DNA from: Nitrosopumilales archaeon
GTDB lineage: Archaea; Thermoproteota; Nitrososphaeria; Nitrososphaerales; Nitrososphaeraceae
DNA length: 7,582 bases
Reading direction: 5' to 3'
NCBI GenBank assembly: GCA_009665115.1
Contig: WJXE01000084.1
Coordinates: forward strand, 1-7,582
Shown: positions 1 through 5,595 of the stretch, piece after piece
Position numbering within the stretch: the first letter of the stretch is position 1
Layout of the letters: each line of letters starts with the position of its first letter
Notes under the pieces: generated by a model
Databases searched by the model: none
The model's input: only the letters and a program-made list of their open reading frames with translations
What the model was told of the DNA's origin: nothing
Made by a program: the position numbers and the translations under genes

Positions 1-47
1 CAGCTCCTGAGTTTGAATAATCTAAAAAATATCCAACAGTTGGTTAT

Positions 48-140
48 CTAACGCAAGCCAATATACATAACAATCACAGTAATAACACCTAGTACCACTA
101 ACGACCAATTCAGAGATTTTTTTTCGCTGAGTTTGAAAAA
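48..140 (-). CDS. Possible single-helix membrane peptide (no normal start codon; doubtful)
   Basis: The frame is open from just after a TAA (141-143) to a TAG at 48-50 and gives 30 residues. It has a lysine/glutamate-rich start (KLSEKKS) followed by a convincing membrane helix (LNWSLVVLGVITVIVMYIGL) and a final Arg. That is the layout of the very short one-helix proteins common in archaea. There is no ATG, GTG or TTG before the helix, so the gene would need a non-standard start, or it is the surviving 3' end of a broken gene, or it is chance. The function is unknown. Confidence 0.25.
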   Translation of the reverse strand, partial: FFKLSEKKSLNWSLVVLGVITVIVMYIGLR

Positions 141-231
141 TTAATCACCTCACTCAGGACTGCTATAGATGTAGCCGGGATCAAGACAGAATTATGATTG
201 CAAAACACTGTGAATTGAAGCAAAATAGCTA

Positions 232-242
232 TTCTTATATTC
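232..242 (+). promoter_or_regulatory. Putative TATA box of the DUF5679-like gene
   Basis: A CTTATAT-like stretch (core 234-240) lies 24-30 bases upstream of the TTG start at 264. That is the normal archaeal TATA-to-start-site distance, so the transcript is probably leaderless and the TTG is supported as the start. Confidence 0.45.
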
Positions 243-263
243 AAGCCTGAGAATTACTTCATA

Positions 264-515
264 TTGGTAACAACACAGGCGTATTGTGTAAAATGTAAAT
301 CCAAAAGAGATATGAAAGATGAGAAGCAGGTGACAATGAAGAATGGAAGACAAGCCATTTCGGGAACTTGTACAGTGTGTGGTACAAAAATGTTTAAAAT
401 TGGTGGTGGTGGAAGTACTGCTAAACCACTGCCTAGGATAAAAGCAGCAAGTAAGAAACCAGCTAAAAAAGGAACCAATAAGGCAAAGACAAAAGCAAAA
501 ATTAAGAGAAAATAA
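264..515 (+). CDS. Small zinc-ribbon protein with basic tail (DUF5679-like)
   Basis: This 83-residue protein carries two CxxC knuckles, Cys8/Cys11 (CVKC) and Cys36/Cys39 (CTVC), which should bind one zinc as a compact ribbon. The core pattern YCVKC...KNGR...GTCTVCGTKMFKIG fits the small DUF5679 family of archaea and some bacteria, whose role is unknown. After a GGGG hinge (about 47-50) the last 30 residues are rich in Lys, Ala and Pro, a histone-tail-like basic extension suggesting contact with nucleic acid; that last point is inference. The start is TTG: an in-frame TGA lies 48 bases upstream, no ATG or GTG lies between, and a TATA-like box sits at the right distance. It stands alone, with the next gene on the other strand. 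Confidence 0.85.
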   Translation: MVTTQAYCVKCKSKRDMKDEKQVTMKNGRQAISGTCTVCGTKMFKIGGGGSTAKPLPRIKAASKKPAKKGTNKAKTKAKIKRK

Positions 516-708
516 TTTATTGTATTCCTTTATTTGATTAGATGACCGAGAGATTGGGAGAGTAGGCGGCAACAAGAAGAATCTGTCTTAGTTGCGTGAT
601 ACGCTTGGACGTCAAGACCTTAACACCCAGATTATAGTTATTAGATGCTTTCAGTATAATAATTCACTAATTCAAAAATACAATTCACAACTATGTTCTT
701 ATAGCCAA
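516..708. other. Intergenic stretch with no recognised gene
   Basis: Only very short frames occur on either strand. The first 25 bases after the stop of the preceding gene are T-rich and could terminate its transcript. I saw no tRNA-like cloverleaf or T-loop, and no convincing C/D-box pair. Together with the broken frame that follows, the span between 516 and 900 is the emptiest part of the window. Confidence 0.5.
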
Positions 709-1080
709 TCAGGCCCATATTGAATAGTTTGTCCGATTATGTAGGCACGATTGCAGCAAAGCAATACCGTTTTTATCTGAAAGAAGAAGAAAGGAAGAGA
801 AGGTATTCAGAGCGGACGCAATATGTAATTGCCGCAATACTTTGGCTGGTAAAATTGATAGCTTATAGTTTGGAGAAAGCCAATATAAAAAGCTAGCATG
901 TTATTGAAAAAGTAACAGTAGAACAAGCTTTCTAAACAGGTCATTAACTTGCTTCCAATTAAGCACCATCGCGTCATGGTTCTTTTTCGGTATCCGGTAG
1001 ACGACGAGCCAAATCTGACTTCCAATCTCTTCCTTTCTTTCTGTTACATTTGATCGATTCATGGTTCTTTTGTTTTCCAT
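709..1080 (-). pseudogene. Truncated gene, DUF1428/YbaA-like N-terminus (probable pseudogene)
   Basis: An ATG at 1080 opens a 59-codon frame ending at an in-frame TAA (901-903). The segment IWLVVYRIPKKNHDAM followed by VNDLFRK looks like strand 1 and helix 1 of the DUF1428/YbaA-type dimeric alpha-beta barrel proteins, which normally run to about 120 residues. If the TAA is ignored, the same frame stays open to a TGA at 709-711, 124 codons in all, close to family length. However, the residues after the TAA do not look like that family. I therefore read it as a decayed gene: an intact-looking N-terminal third, then a nonsense codon and drift. It follows the alanyl-tRNA editing gene on the same strand by 95 bases. 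The family call rests on pattern memory of a short segment. A real 59-residue protein (901-1080) is the alternative. Confidence 0.4.
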
Positions 1081-1175
1081 GTCAATTCAGAACCCTGGGG
1101 TAGGTAATATCTCCTGAACACGAATGTTAGAATAGTAACTTGGTGTTAACTCCAGATTATAAACAGCATGAATTA

Positions 1176-2120
1176 TCACTTGGTTGCAACCATCATAACA
1201 ATAGTGCTGATGAATTCTCCCACATTCTCTCTTCTGATCACACCAGTGACAAAGTTCGATTTGCCTCCTCCTCTCCCACATTCGGACGCTATTTCTTTGA
1301 ACATTCTATTACAATCTATATTAAAGAGTGAATCACTCCTAGCAAATACTACGTTTGCCATTGAATCTAGTTCCGAGTTTAGATTAGCCAGAACGACAAC
1401 TAAATTAGATTCACTAATCTTTCTGCTTGCAAATTCCCTAACTTGTTCATCTAATAATCCCGTAAATGTGCCGCTAATGATGCAAGGCCCTGCGTTACGT
1501 GTCGGCTCCGGTTCGATATTATTAAGAACTTCTTCTGTTAGTTTCCTTAACTTCTCGAGATGTAAAATGTTGGTTTGCTTCAATTTTTTGACTGTCTCCT
1601 CGACTGTATTGTAATTTGCTCCTGTCTCTGTACAAATCTTCAATAGCTTGTAGGAAAGATCTATAGCGTGGTTATTGGCAGCATCGGAAACCACAAAATC
1701 TATTTCATAGTCGGAACCTATCCTATTCATCCGTGTAATTAGGAAGAAACCGCATTCTTTGAGATTAGCAGCATGATCCATTACACATGCAGCCAAGTCA
1801 TGACCTTCGATCTCAACAACTCTAACCTGATTATTCCTTCCAATTCGGTCTTCATTTGCTCTAAGGTTCGGTAGATGACTTTTTGCTTCAGCCAGTGATC
1901 CGAAAGAGTGGATAATAACTCTTCTCCCTTGACTAATTAACGAATTAACTTCCCTTTCTGCCTCTATCACACTATCCACTTCAATGTCTTTAGCAGTAAT
2001 AAGCACTAGATTATCGTAATCCCTATGCTCCACTTTCCGGACATTAAGTGTTTTACCCATCAGCTTCTGAAGTGAGCCTATAAATGCGTGCTCACTTGTG
2101 TGTGCAAGTTTGTTCTGCAT
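1176..2120 (-). CDS. Alanyl-tRNA editing protein with DHHA1 domain (AlaX-like)
   Basis: This 314-residue protein matches the free-standing AlaX-type editing proteins that hydrolyse wrongly charged tRNA(Ala), such as Ser- or Gly-tRNA(Ala), in the cytoplasm. The N-terminal half holds the paired zinc motifs of the editing site: HxxxH (His7, His11) and CxxxH (Cys112, His116). Residues about 170-205 are charged and probably helical. The C-terminal part is DHHA1-like, with a GRGGGKSNF glycine-rich signature at about 282-290. There is no aminoacylation domain, which separates it from full AlaRS. The usual GT before the last His of the CxxxH motif is replaced (CVMDH), so this is a diverged archaeal branch. 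The ATG at 2120 is backed by a TATA-like box 24-33 bases upstream, suggesting a leaderless transcript. The exact mischarged substrate cannot be read from the sequence. Confidence 0.85.
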   Translation of the reverse strand: MQNKLAHTSEHAFIGSLQKLMGKTLNVRKVEHRDYDNLVLITAKDIEVDSVIEAEREVNSLISQGRRVIIHSFGSLAEAKSHLPNLRANEDRIGRNNQVRVVEIEGHDLAACVMDHAANLKECGFFLITRMNRIGSDYEIDFVVSDAANNHAIDLSYKLLKICTETGANYNTVEETVKKLKQTNILHLEKLRKLTEEVLNNIEPEPTRNAGPCIISGTFTGLLDEQVREFASRKISESNLVVVLANLNSELDSMANVVFARSDSLFNIDCNRMFKEIASECGRGGGKSNFVTGVIRRENVGEFISTIVMMVATK

Positions 2121-2143
2121 CTGAGTTACAACCAGTCACGCGA

Positions 2144-2153
2144 TATATTATAC
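2144..2153 (-). promoter_or_regulatory. Putative TATA box of the tRNA-editing gene
   Basis: On the minus strand this reads TATAATATAT, 24-33 bases upstream of the ATG at 2120. That is typical archaeal core-promoter spacing for a leaderless mRNA. Confidence 0.5.
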
Positions 2154-2328
2154 ATATTCACCTAGCACTTCCTTTAAAACGAAACGTGCCTTTTAACGAT
2201 CTGATAGCAATGGATATTAGCCAACCACAACAGATCTGAGTCGTTGTATACAGGGTTTTCATGCACCTGCGCTCCAGGAGACTCCGCAAAAAAGATCTTG
2301 GATTTCCACATTCATAGGGATTGGACTG

Positions 2329-2421
2329 ATGAGTTGGTTAAGTAAACAAAAAAGGCCAAGGAAGGAGGACAATTGGCTAGCAGACTGGAAGGAGAGTTGC
2401 TGGACAAATGTGGTTATTTGA
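2329..2421 (+). CDS. Possible 30-residue ORF (doubtful)
   Basis: The frame begins ATG at 2329 and reads MSWLSKQKRPRKEDNWLADW and on to a TGA at 2419-2421. It has four tryptophans and a highly charged centre, an unusual composition for random AT-rich DNA. It lacks a clear TATA box or ribosome-binding site, and its 3' end overlaps the convergent zinc-ribbon gene by 8 bases. No family is recognised. Apart from this frame, the 290 bases between the editing gene and the zinc-ribbon gene hold only T-tracts on the minus strand. Confidence 0.2.
   Translation: MSWLSKQKRPRKEDNWLADWKESCWTNVVI
2341..2356 (-). terminator. Possible T-tract terminator of the zinc-ribbon gene
   Basis: Read on the minus strand, a run of six T (2348-2353) inside GGCCTTTTTTGTTTACTT lies about 60 bases after the stop at 2414. 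A second T6 run lies about 60 bases further on (around 2288-2293). Archaeal intrinsic termination relies on such U-tracts without needing a hairpin. Confidence 0.35.
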
Positions 2422-2581
2422 AGAAATAATCAAGCTTATTGTGGGCAAATGTTTGTTTACAGTTAGGACACGGTTCAGAGTCATTGCTGAGGATGGCCGA
2501 ATGAAAGGATTCTTCGTCCATCTGTATCAGCGAGCGAAATTCGGAGCCACAATTCCTACATCTAAGCATCAATTGTGTCAT
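2414..2581 (-). CDS. Small zinc-ribbon protein, 55 residues
   Basis: The frame from ATG at 2581 to TAA at 2414-2416 encodes 55 residues with two clean CxxC knuckles: Cys8/Cys11 (CRNC, followed by GSEF) and Cys38/Cys41 (CPNC). They are separated by 26 residues with an acidic stretch (MDEESF). The layout CxNCGxxF...CPNC is that of the rubredoxin-like/zinc-ribbon peptides that hold one structural zinc. It has a TATA-like box 25-32 bases upstream and T-tracts downstream, so it looks like a complete single-gene transcription unit. A longer frame on the opposite strand here is only its antisense shadow, since the cysteine spacing makes sense on this strand. No family name is recognised and the role is unknown; nucleic-acid or protein binding is likely for such ribbons. 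Confidence 0.7.
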   Translation of the reverse strand: MTQLMLRCRNCGSEFRSLIQMDEESFHSAILSNDSEPCPNCKQTFAHNKLDYFFK

Positions 2582-2605
2582 AGTTTTGTTATGACAAAAA
2601 TCAGC

Positions 2606-2613
2606 TATTTTAA
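2606..2613 (-). promoter_or_regulatory. Putative TATA box of the 55-residue zinc-ribbon gene
   Basis: This reads TTAAAATA on the minus strand, 25-32 bases upstream of the ATG at 2581. It is consistent with leaderless transcription. Confidence 0.4.
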
Positions 2614-2751
2614 CATTAAGCTATCAACTCCGAGAGAGCAATCTAACGAAAAAAAGTAAATCAAAACACACATCAATTTCCATCGCTTTCTAATGTTAGA
2701 CGTATTATATTCAAGTCTTCACCTAGGAATCGTGTTATTGCCAATATCATA

Positions 2752-3018
2752 TTACCACTCACAAAGCATCAAGCTATCCGACCTCACCTGTGTATCCGGT
2801 AATAATCGCAATATCAGTTGAGGACATGTTATACCTGTCCTTTTCTGTCTACTCAAGTATTTCAAAGTCTTCGAATTGCCTTTGGCGTAAACCGGAACAG
2901 ATTTATCTTTTTCCAAGACTCTAATATTCCATAAATGACATTTTTTTAAAAAGTATTGGATTCCAATTACTCTTAAGGGCGGCTTAGATGTATCTCTATT
3001 ATGTGGGTTCAGATAGGT
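2752..3018 (-). pseudogene. Open frame without good start; probable decayed gene
   Basis: On the minus strand 88 sense codons stay open between a TAG (3019-3021) and a TAA (2752-2754), which is long for AT-rich non-coding DNA. The middle has protein-like character: EKDKSVPVYAKGNSKTLKYL, then SRQKRTGITCP. The first usable start is a TTG at 2916, giving 54 residues. A TTTTTAAAA box lies 28-37 bases before it. After the TCP motif the neighbouring frame reads STDIAIITGYTGEVG, which looks like the continuation after a CPxC knuckle. This suggests a small deletion that removed the second Cys and shifted frame. The best reading is a broken zinc-ribbon gene. A short intact TTG-started gene (2752-2916) is the alternative. 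Confidence 0.35.
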
Positions 3019-3132
3019 CTATTACAATAGGTGTGCATTGCGGTCACTCTTTTAAGGAATCAAGATTAGCTAAATTGTTTAGTCAGCACACGATGTAACG
3101 TTTTGAACATCTTTTTTTTATTATCAGACGAC

Positions 3133-4176
3133 CTAGCACCCTCGATCTTGTTGATTACTAATACTCATACCTATCAACGATAATAGCTTAGAAAATCTAA
3201 ATGGCTTCAACAGTATCTCATTATTATTCTTGATCCCGATTGAGTAAAGGTCTTGTCTAACACTATCCGGAGGCAAAGTAGTTGTAAAGATAATTCGCTG
3301 GTCTGGTCTTTTATTAACAATCTCTCTAGCAACCTGAATGCAGGGAATGTCCTTAAGGTGTGTATCTAAAATAATAATCATGTCAGACCCGTGGGTTTTG
3401 TTCTTGCTTGTGTCTGTGATTTTGAGAAGCTCATCTAGACATTTCTTGCCACTATCTGTAATTGCTATGTTTTTGAAGCCCATTGAACGTAGCCAAATAC
3501 TGTACATCTGTTGAAGATCTCGTTCTGGTTCTGCAACGAGAATCTGGATTGGGATTTCTAGTGGATAAATGGCTGACTCGGCGACTTCCTTGGCCGTTAT
3601 GTATCCTGTCACTCTACGACTGGTTGTATCTATAGTCACGGTATGGTTATGAGAAATCTGATGCTTGTGGTGGTCAAATGGATGCTTGCTTAGTAATGAG
3701 CCTGAATGTGGACATATAATAGTAATATGATTTTGTCGAAGTCTTCGCCATTCTATATAATTCTCTTGCCACCACTTTTCAACTAGCTCGCACTGGTCAA
3801 AGTGTTTATTCCTAAAAAGGTTATCAGCACAATCAGCAACAATAAGTACGTCTCTGTCTTTTAGTTCTTGATGTATTTGTACTTTGAACTCCTCGAATGG
3901 TGTTAGATCGCCTGCTAAAACAGAATCATAAAATGGTTTCAGATTTACGATGAACAAGTTTCTTTTATCGATGTTTTCTTCGTAATTTTTAATCCGACAA
4001 GAAATCTTTGATAAGTGTGATGTGTCATACGCACTAACAGAAGCATAGATACAAAGCTGCTTTTCTGCTAGTCCTTGATTGATATAGTTTATTGCGGCAA
4101 GGTCGCGGTTAGAATTGATATCATACAAAAGCATAACATGTTGACCGCGAGAAGATGGGTTAGGTACGTCGGACAT
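3133..4176 (-). CDS. MEDS-domain sensor fused to response-regulator receiver
   Basis: This 347-residue protein has two domains. Residues about 8-180 resemble MEDS (the sensory domain of the methanogen/methylotroph regulator DcmR): an early HVMLLYD strand, then LIVADCADNLF, then an ICPHSGS strand. A histidine cluster follows (six His in residues 165-178). Residues about 209-337 are a receiver domain: ILVAEPE (Glu216, Glu218), the phospho-acceptor Asp271 in IIILDTHL, Thr298-Thr300, and Lys324-Pro325 in LLKPF. The acidic pair is altered, with Pro217 in place of one aspartate, though the phosphate site Asp and Lys are kept. There is no DNA-binding output domain and no kinase beside it, so it probably works through protein contacts. 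The ATG at 4176 has a TATA box 21-30 bases upstream. The signal sensed is unknown; such MEDS-REC proteins are common in ammonia-oxidising archaea. Confidence 0.8.
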   Translation of the reverse strand: MSDVPNPSSRGQHVMLLYDINSNRDLAAINYINQGLAEKQLCIYASVSAYDTSHLSKISCRIKNYEENIDKRNLFIVNLKPFYDSVLAGDLTPFEEFKVQIHQELKDRDVLIVADCADNLFRNKHFDQCELVEKWWQENYIEWRRLRQNHITIICPHSGSLLSKHPFDHHKHQISHNHTVTIDTTSRRVTGYITAKEVAESAIYPLEIPIQILVAEPERDLQQMYSIWLRSMGFKNIAITDSGKKCLDELLKITDTSKNKTHGSDMIIILDTHLKDIPCIQVAREIVNKRPDQRIIFTTTLPPDSVRQDLYSIGIKNNNEILLKPFRFSKLLSLIGMSISNQQDRGC

Positions 4177-4196
4177 CTACTTCTCTCCCACGACAA

Positions 4197-4206
4197 TATT
4201 AATAAA
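4197..4206 (-). promoter_or_regulatory. Putative TATA box of the MEDS-receiver gene
   Basis: This reads TTTATTAATA on the minus strand, 21-30 bases upstream of the ATG at 4176. A purine-rich GGGAGAGAAG before the start may help ribosome binding. The box lies just downstream of the preceding 62-residue ORF, so the regulator has its own promoter. Confidence 0.5.
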
Positions 4207-4231
4207 CCAATGCATGAAGACTGTGTCAAGA

Positions 4232-4420
4232 CTAGCTCACGTTACCTGTAGTTTGTTGTGCATATAATTTAGCTGTTGTTGATCGAATTCCCGCAATGGT
4301 AAATACTGCTAGCCACCATGCTATACATGACCCTAATGCGCTTGAATATCGTACGCAGTCCGCATAAAGCACCAAAGTTATCCTTCCTACTCTAAATCTT
4401 TGCGAATTACCTATTCTCAT
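4232..4420 (-). CDS. Small membrane ORF overlapping the ZIP transporter stop (ATGA)
   Basis: This 62-residue frame begins with the ATG of an ATGA overlap with the ZIP gene's TGA stop, the usual sign of translational coupling in an operon. It has a basic N-terminus (MRIGNSQRFRVGR), a Tyr/Cys-containing stretch, then a hydrophobic helix at about residues 29-45 (ALGSCIAWWLAVFTIAGI) and a polar tail. This fits a one-helix membrane peptide that could associate with the transporter, but nothing in the sequence proves that. No family is recognised. It may also be a chance frame, because the overlap and 62 open codons could arise randomly. Confidence 0.4.
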   Translation of the reverse strand: MRIGNSQRFRVGRITLVLYADCVRYSSALGSCIAWWLAVFTIAGIRSTTAKLYAQQTTGNVS

Positions 4421-5337
4421 GCTCCCCCAAGTGTAACTATTAAATCAGTCACAAAACCAGTACACAATCCGACAAATATACCCACCATCATGATATTATT
4501 TGTGGTCTGTCGTCTACCAGAATTGTACATCAACATTGAAACATAGACTAATGCTCCGCCTGCCATAGACAAGAATAACACATAAGCTATCGTAGAATTC
4601 CAGAAGCTACCGACAATGGTCCCAACAAATGTAGGGCCACCACCAATTAAGCCGGCCATAATTAAGAAGCGAATTCTTGGTTTTCTCACGAGACCTGTCA
4701 ATGGGCCGGCAATTCCAAAACCCTCTGTTGCGTTATGAGATCCAAATCCAATTATCAAAAGTATTGCTAATCCTATTGCACCCGATATGTAGGATTGGCC
4801 TATTGCAAGCCCTTCACTAAAGTTATGTGCGCCTATGCCTATTGCGATCATTGTGGATAATTTGTATGCATTTATCTCTTGCAACAGTAAGTGTTGTTCT
4901 TGTTGACTACCGTCACTAGCTTTATTGCCACTACCATCTTTGACCACATCCTTTGCTGATGCTTCTTGTCGGTTTCGCAGGAACGATTTCATCGTTGCTG
5001 TTGAATTATGACCACTCTTAGACATCATGTATCTACTCTCATAAAAGACGAGACCCAGAAGTCCTATTGCAAGCCCTCCAAACATTGCAAGAAGATCAAA
5101 TACTGCATTTCCCAAAGGAGATTTACCTGCAAAAGCGCCTTGTGCAGCGATTCCAACTGATTGCCAAGCATGACCAAATACATCTATTATAAGAAATACC
5201 AAAATTCCTATTGCAAACGCATTGAGGAATCCTTTCTTTTTTGGGTTTACATTCTGCAGTACAGCCAAAGGTAATCCAAGGAATATTGTAAAACCAGCTA
5301 TGGATCCTAGAAGCAAAAGTTGCCAATACTCCATCAT
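4417..5337 (-). CDS. ZIP-family divalent metal transporter
   Basis: This 306-residue polytopic membrane protein has about eight helices (roughly 5-28, 37-58, 78-98, 157-178, 184-205, 224-246, 250-272, 280-303) and a polar loop at about 101-155. The two ZIP signature helices are plain: IGIGAHNFSEGLAIG (His171, Asn172, Glu175) and FGSHNATEGFGIAGP (His201, Asn202, Glu205). These residues line the metal path in ZIP proteins, which bring Zn, Fe or Mn into the cytoplasm. The usual prolines of HNxPEG/HExPEG are Ser and Thr here, and no acidic residue stands in the sixth helix (LIGGGPTFVG), so the second metal site may be reduced. The loop is not His-rich. ATG codons at 5337 and 5334 are both possible, and a GGTGA lies just upstream. 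The context (DtxR-type repressor, palindromic operator) supports a metal-regulated importer; the substrate is not readable. Confidence 0.9.
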   Translation of the reverse strand: MMEYWQLLLLGSIAGFTIFLGLPLAVLQNVNPKKKGFLNAFAIGILVFLIIDVFGHAWQSVGIAAQGAFAGKSPLGNAVFDLLAMFGGLAIGLLGLVFYESRYMMSKSGHNSTATMKSFLRNRQEASAKDVVKDGSGNKASDGSQQEQHLLLQEINAYKLSTMIAIGIGAHNFSEGLAIGQSYISGAIGLAILLIIGFGSHNATEGFGIAGPLTGLVRKPRIRFLIMAGLIGGGPTFVGTIVGSFWNSTIAYVLFLSMAGGALVYVSMLMYNSGRRQTTNNIMMVGIFVGLCTGFVTDLIVTLGGA

Positions 5338-5355
5338 ACTATCATTTCACCATAC

Positions 5356-5490
5356 TCACGTATAACGCGTCTCTTGTCGTACCATTCCTTTTTTTATACC
5401 ATTAAAGTAAGGTACAATATTCGTGAGATCGCGGTAGCCTCGAAGACCAGTAGGAGAGCGAAATACAGCAATGTCGCTGAGTTTATTCAT
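5356..5490 (-). CDS. Possible 44-residue leader ORF of the ZIP operon
   Basis: The ATG at 5490 lies immediately beside the tandem operator and about 12 bases after the transcription start predicted from the TATA box at 5525-5532. The frame runs to a TGA at 5356-5358, 18 bases before the ZIP start. The protein begins MNKLSDIAVFRSPTGLRGYR and continues with a basic, tyrosine-containing tail; there are no cysteines or membrane helices. A ribosome entering near the 5' end of this mRNA would meet it first. It could be a small protein co-regulated with the transporter, a regulatory upstream ORF, or just leader sequence. No family is recognised. Confidence 0.4.
   Translation of the reverse strand: MNKLSDIAVFRSPTGLRGYRDLTNIVPYFNGIKKGMVRQETRYT
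5389..5398 (-). promoter_or_regulatory. Second TATA-like box before the ZIP gene
   Basis: TATAAAAAAA on the minus strand, flanked by GG on both sides, is a strong archaeal TATA match 52-61 bases before the ZIP start. It would give a start site near 5365 and a leader of about 28 bases that carries GGTGA. It lies inside the possible leader ORF and outside the operator, so it could give basal, unrepressed ZIP expression. Confidence 0.4.
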
Positions 5491-5492
5491 AT

Positions 5493-5518
5493 TAGGCTAA
5501 CCTAGTTAGGTCTTCCTA
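5493..5518. promoter_or_regulatory. Tandem palindromic operator, two TAGG-N4-CCTA sites (DtxR/IdeR-like)
   Basis: Two identical-pattern palindromes, TAGGctaaCCTA (5493-5504) and TAGGtcttCCTA (5507-5518), are separated by two bases with centres 14 bp apart. The first equals the 12-base inner core of the known bacterial DtxR/IdeR box. The 19 bases at 5487-5505 match the consensus TTAGGTTAGGCTAACCTAA at 15 of 19 positions. The pattern TAGG-N4-CCTA was not seen anywhere else in the window. The pair spans the transcription start expected from the TATA box at 5525-5532, a classic repressor position. A DtxR-family gene lies upstream on the same strand, making it the likely binder. Confidence 0.65.
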
Positions 5519-5524
5519 ACACAC

Positions 5525-5532
5525 TATTTAAA
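5525..5532 (-). promoter_or_regulatory. Putative TATA box of the ZIP operon
   Basis: TTTAAATA on the minus strand is a near-canonical archaeal TATA box, predicting a transcription start near 5502, inside the tandem operator. The IS element ends only 15 bases further upstream (5548), so box and B-recognition region are both retained. Confidence 0.5.
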
Positions 5533-5538
5533 CATTTT

Positions 5539-5547
5539 TATTGGATC
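5539..5547. repeat. Target-site duplication, left copy
   Basis: TATTGGATC here is repeated exactly at 6563-6571. The two copies directly abut the inverted repeats of the IS element, and the bases outside them differ, so the duplication is 9 bp. Confidence 0.8.
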
Positions 5548-5562
5548 TAGCTTGTAGCACAA
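5548..5562 (+). repeat. IS left terminal inverted repeat
   Basis: TAGCTTGTAGCACAA matches the reverse complement of 6548-6562 at 13 of 15 bases. Confidence 0.75.
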
Positions 5563-5570
5563 TAGATATA
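5563..5570 (+). promoter_or_regulatory. Putative TATA box of the transposase
   Basis: TAGATATA directly inside the left inverted repeat lies 26-33 bases before the transposase ATG at 5596, so the element carries its own leaderless-type promoter. Confidence 0.4.
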
Positions 5571-5595
5571 GCTTCAGTCCTTTTCTTGTTATGAT

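Noticed and set aside
192..575. A 127-residue minus-strand frame opposite the DUF5679-like gene
   Set aside because: Composition rich in Cys, Ser, Phe and Thr is what the reverse of a Lys-rich gene gives; the plus-strand protein has recognisable motifs.
536..650. Possible structured RNA in the GC-richer intergenic bases
   Set aside because: No cloverleaf, no T-loop, and no matching C and D boxes could be found by eye.
779..803. Polypurine tract of about 25 bases
   Set aside because: Striking, but a single run in AT-rich intergenic DNA with no partner or repeat structure.
807..1025. A 72-residue minus-strand frame rich in Phe, Tyr and Cys
   Set aside because: It overlaps the DUF1428-like frame in another register, and the latter has the more protein-like sequence.
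1168..1614. A 148-residue plus-strand frame
   Set aside because: Antisense shadow of the tRNA-editing gene, which has clear domain motifs.
2200..2320. Short minus-strand frames (18 and 34 residues) with an ATGA overlap
   Set aside because: No motif or promoter, and the length is within chance expectation.
2408..2659. An 83-residue plus-strand frame
   Set aside because: It is antisense to the 55-residue zinc-ribbon gene, whose cysteine spacing, promoter and terminator make sense on the minus strand.
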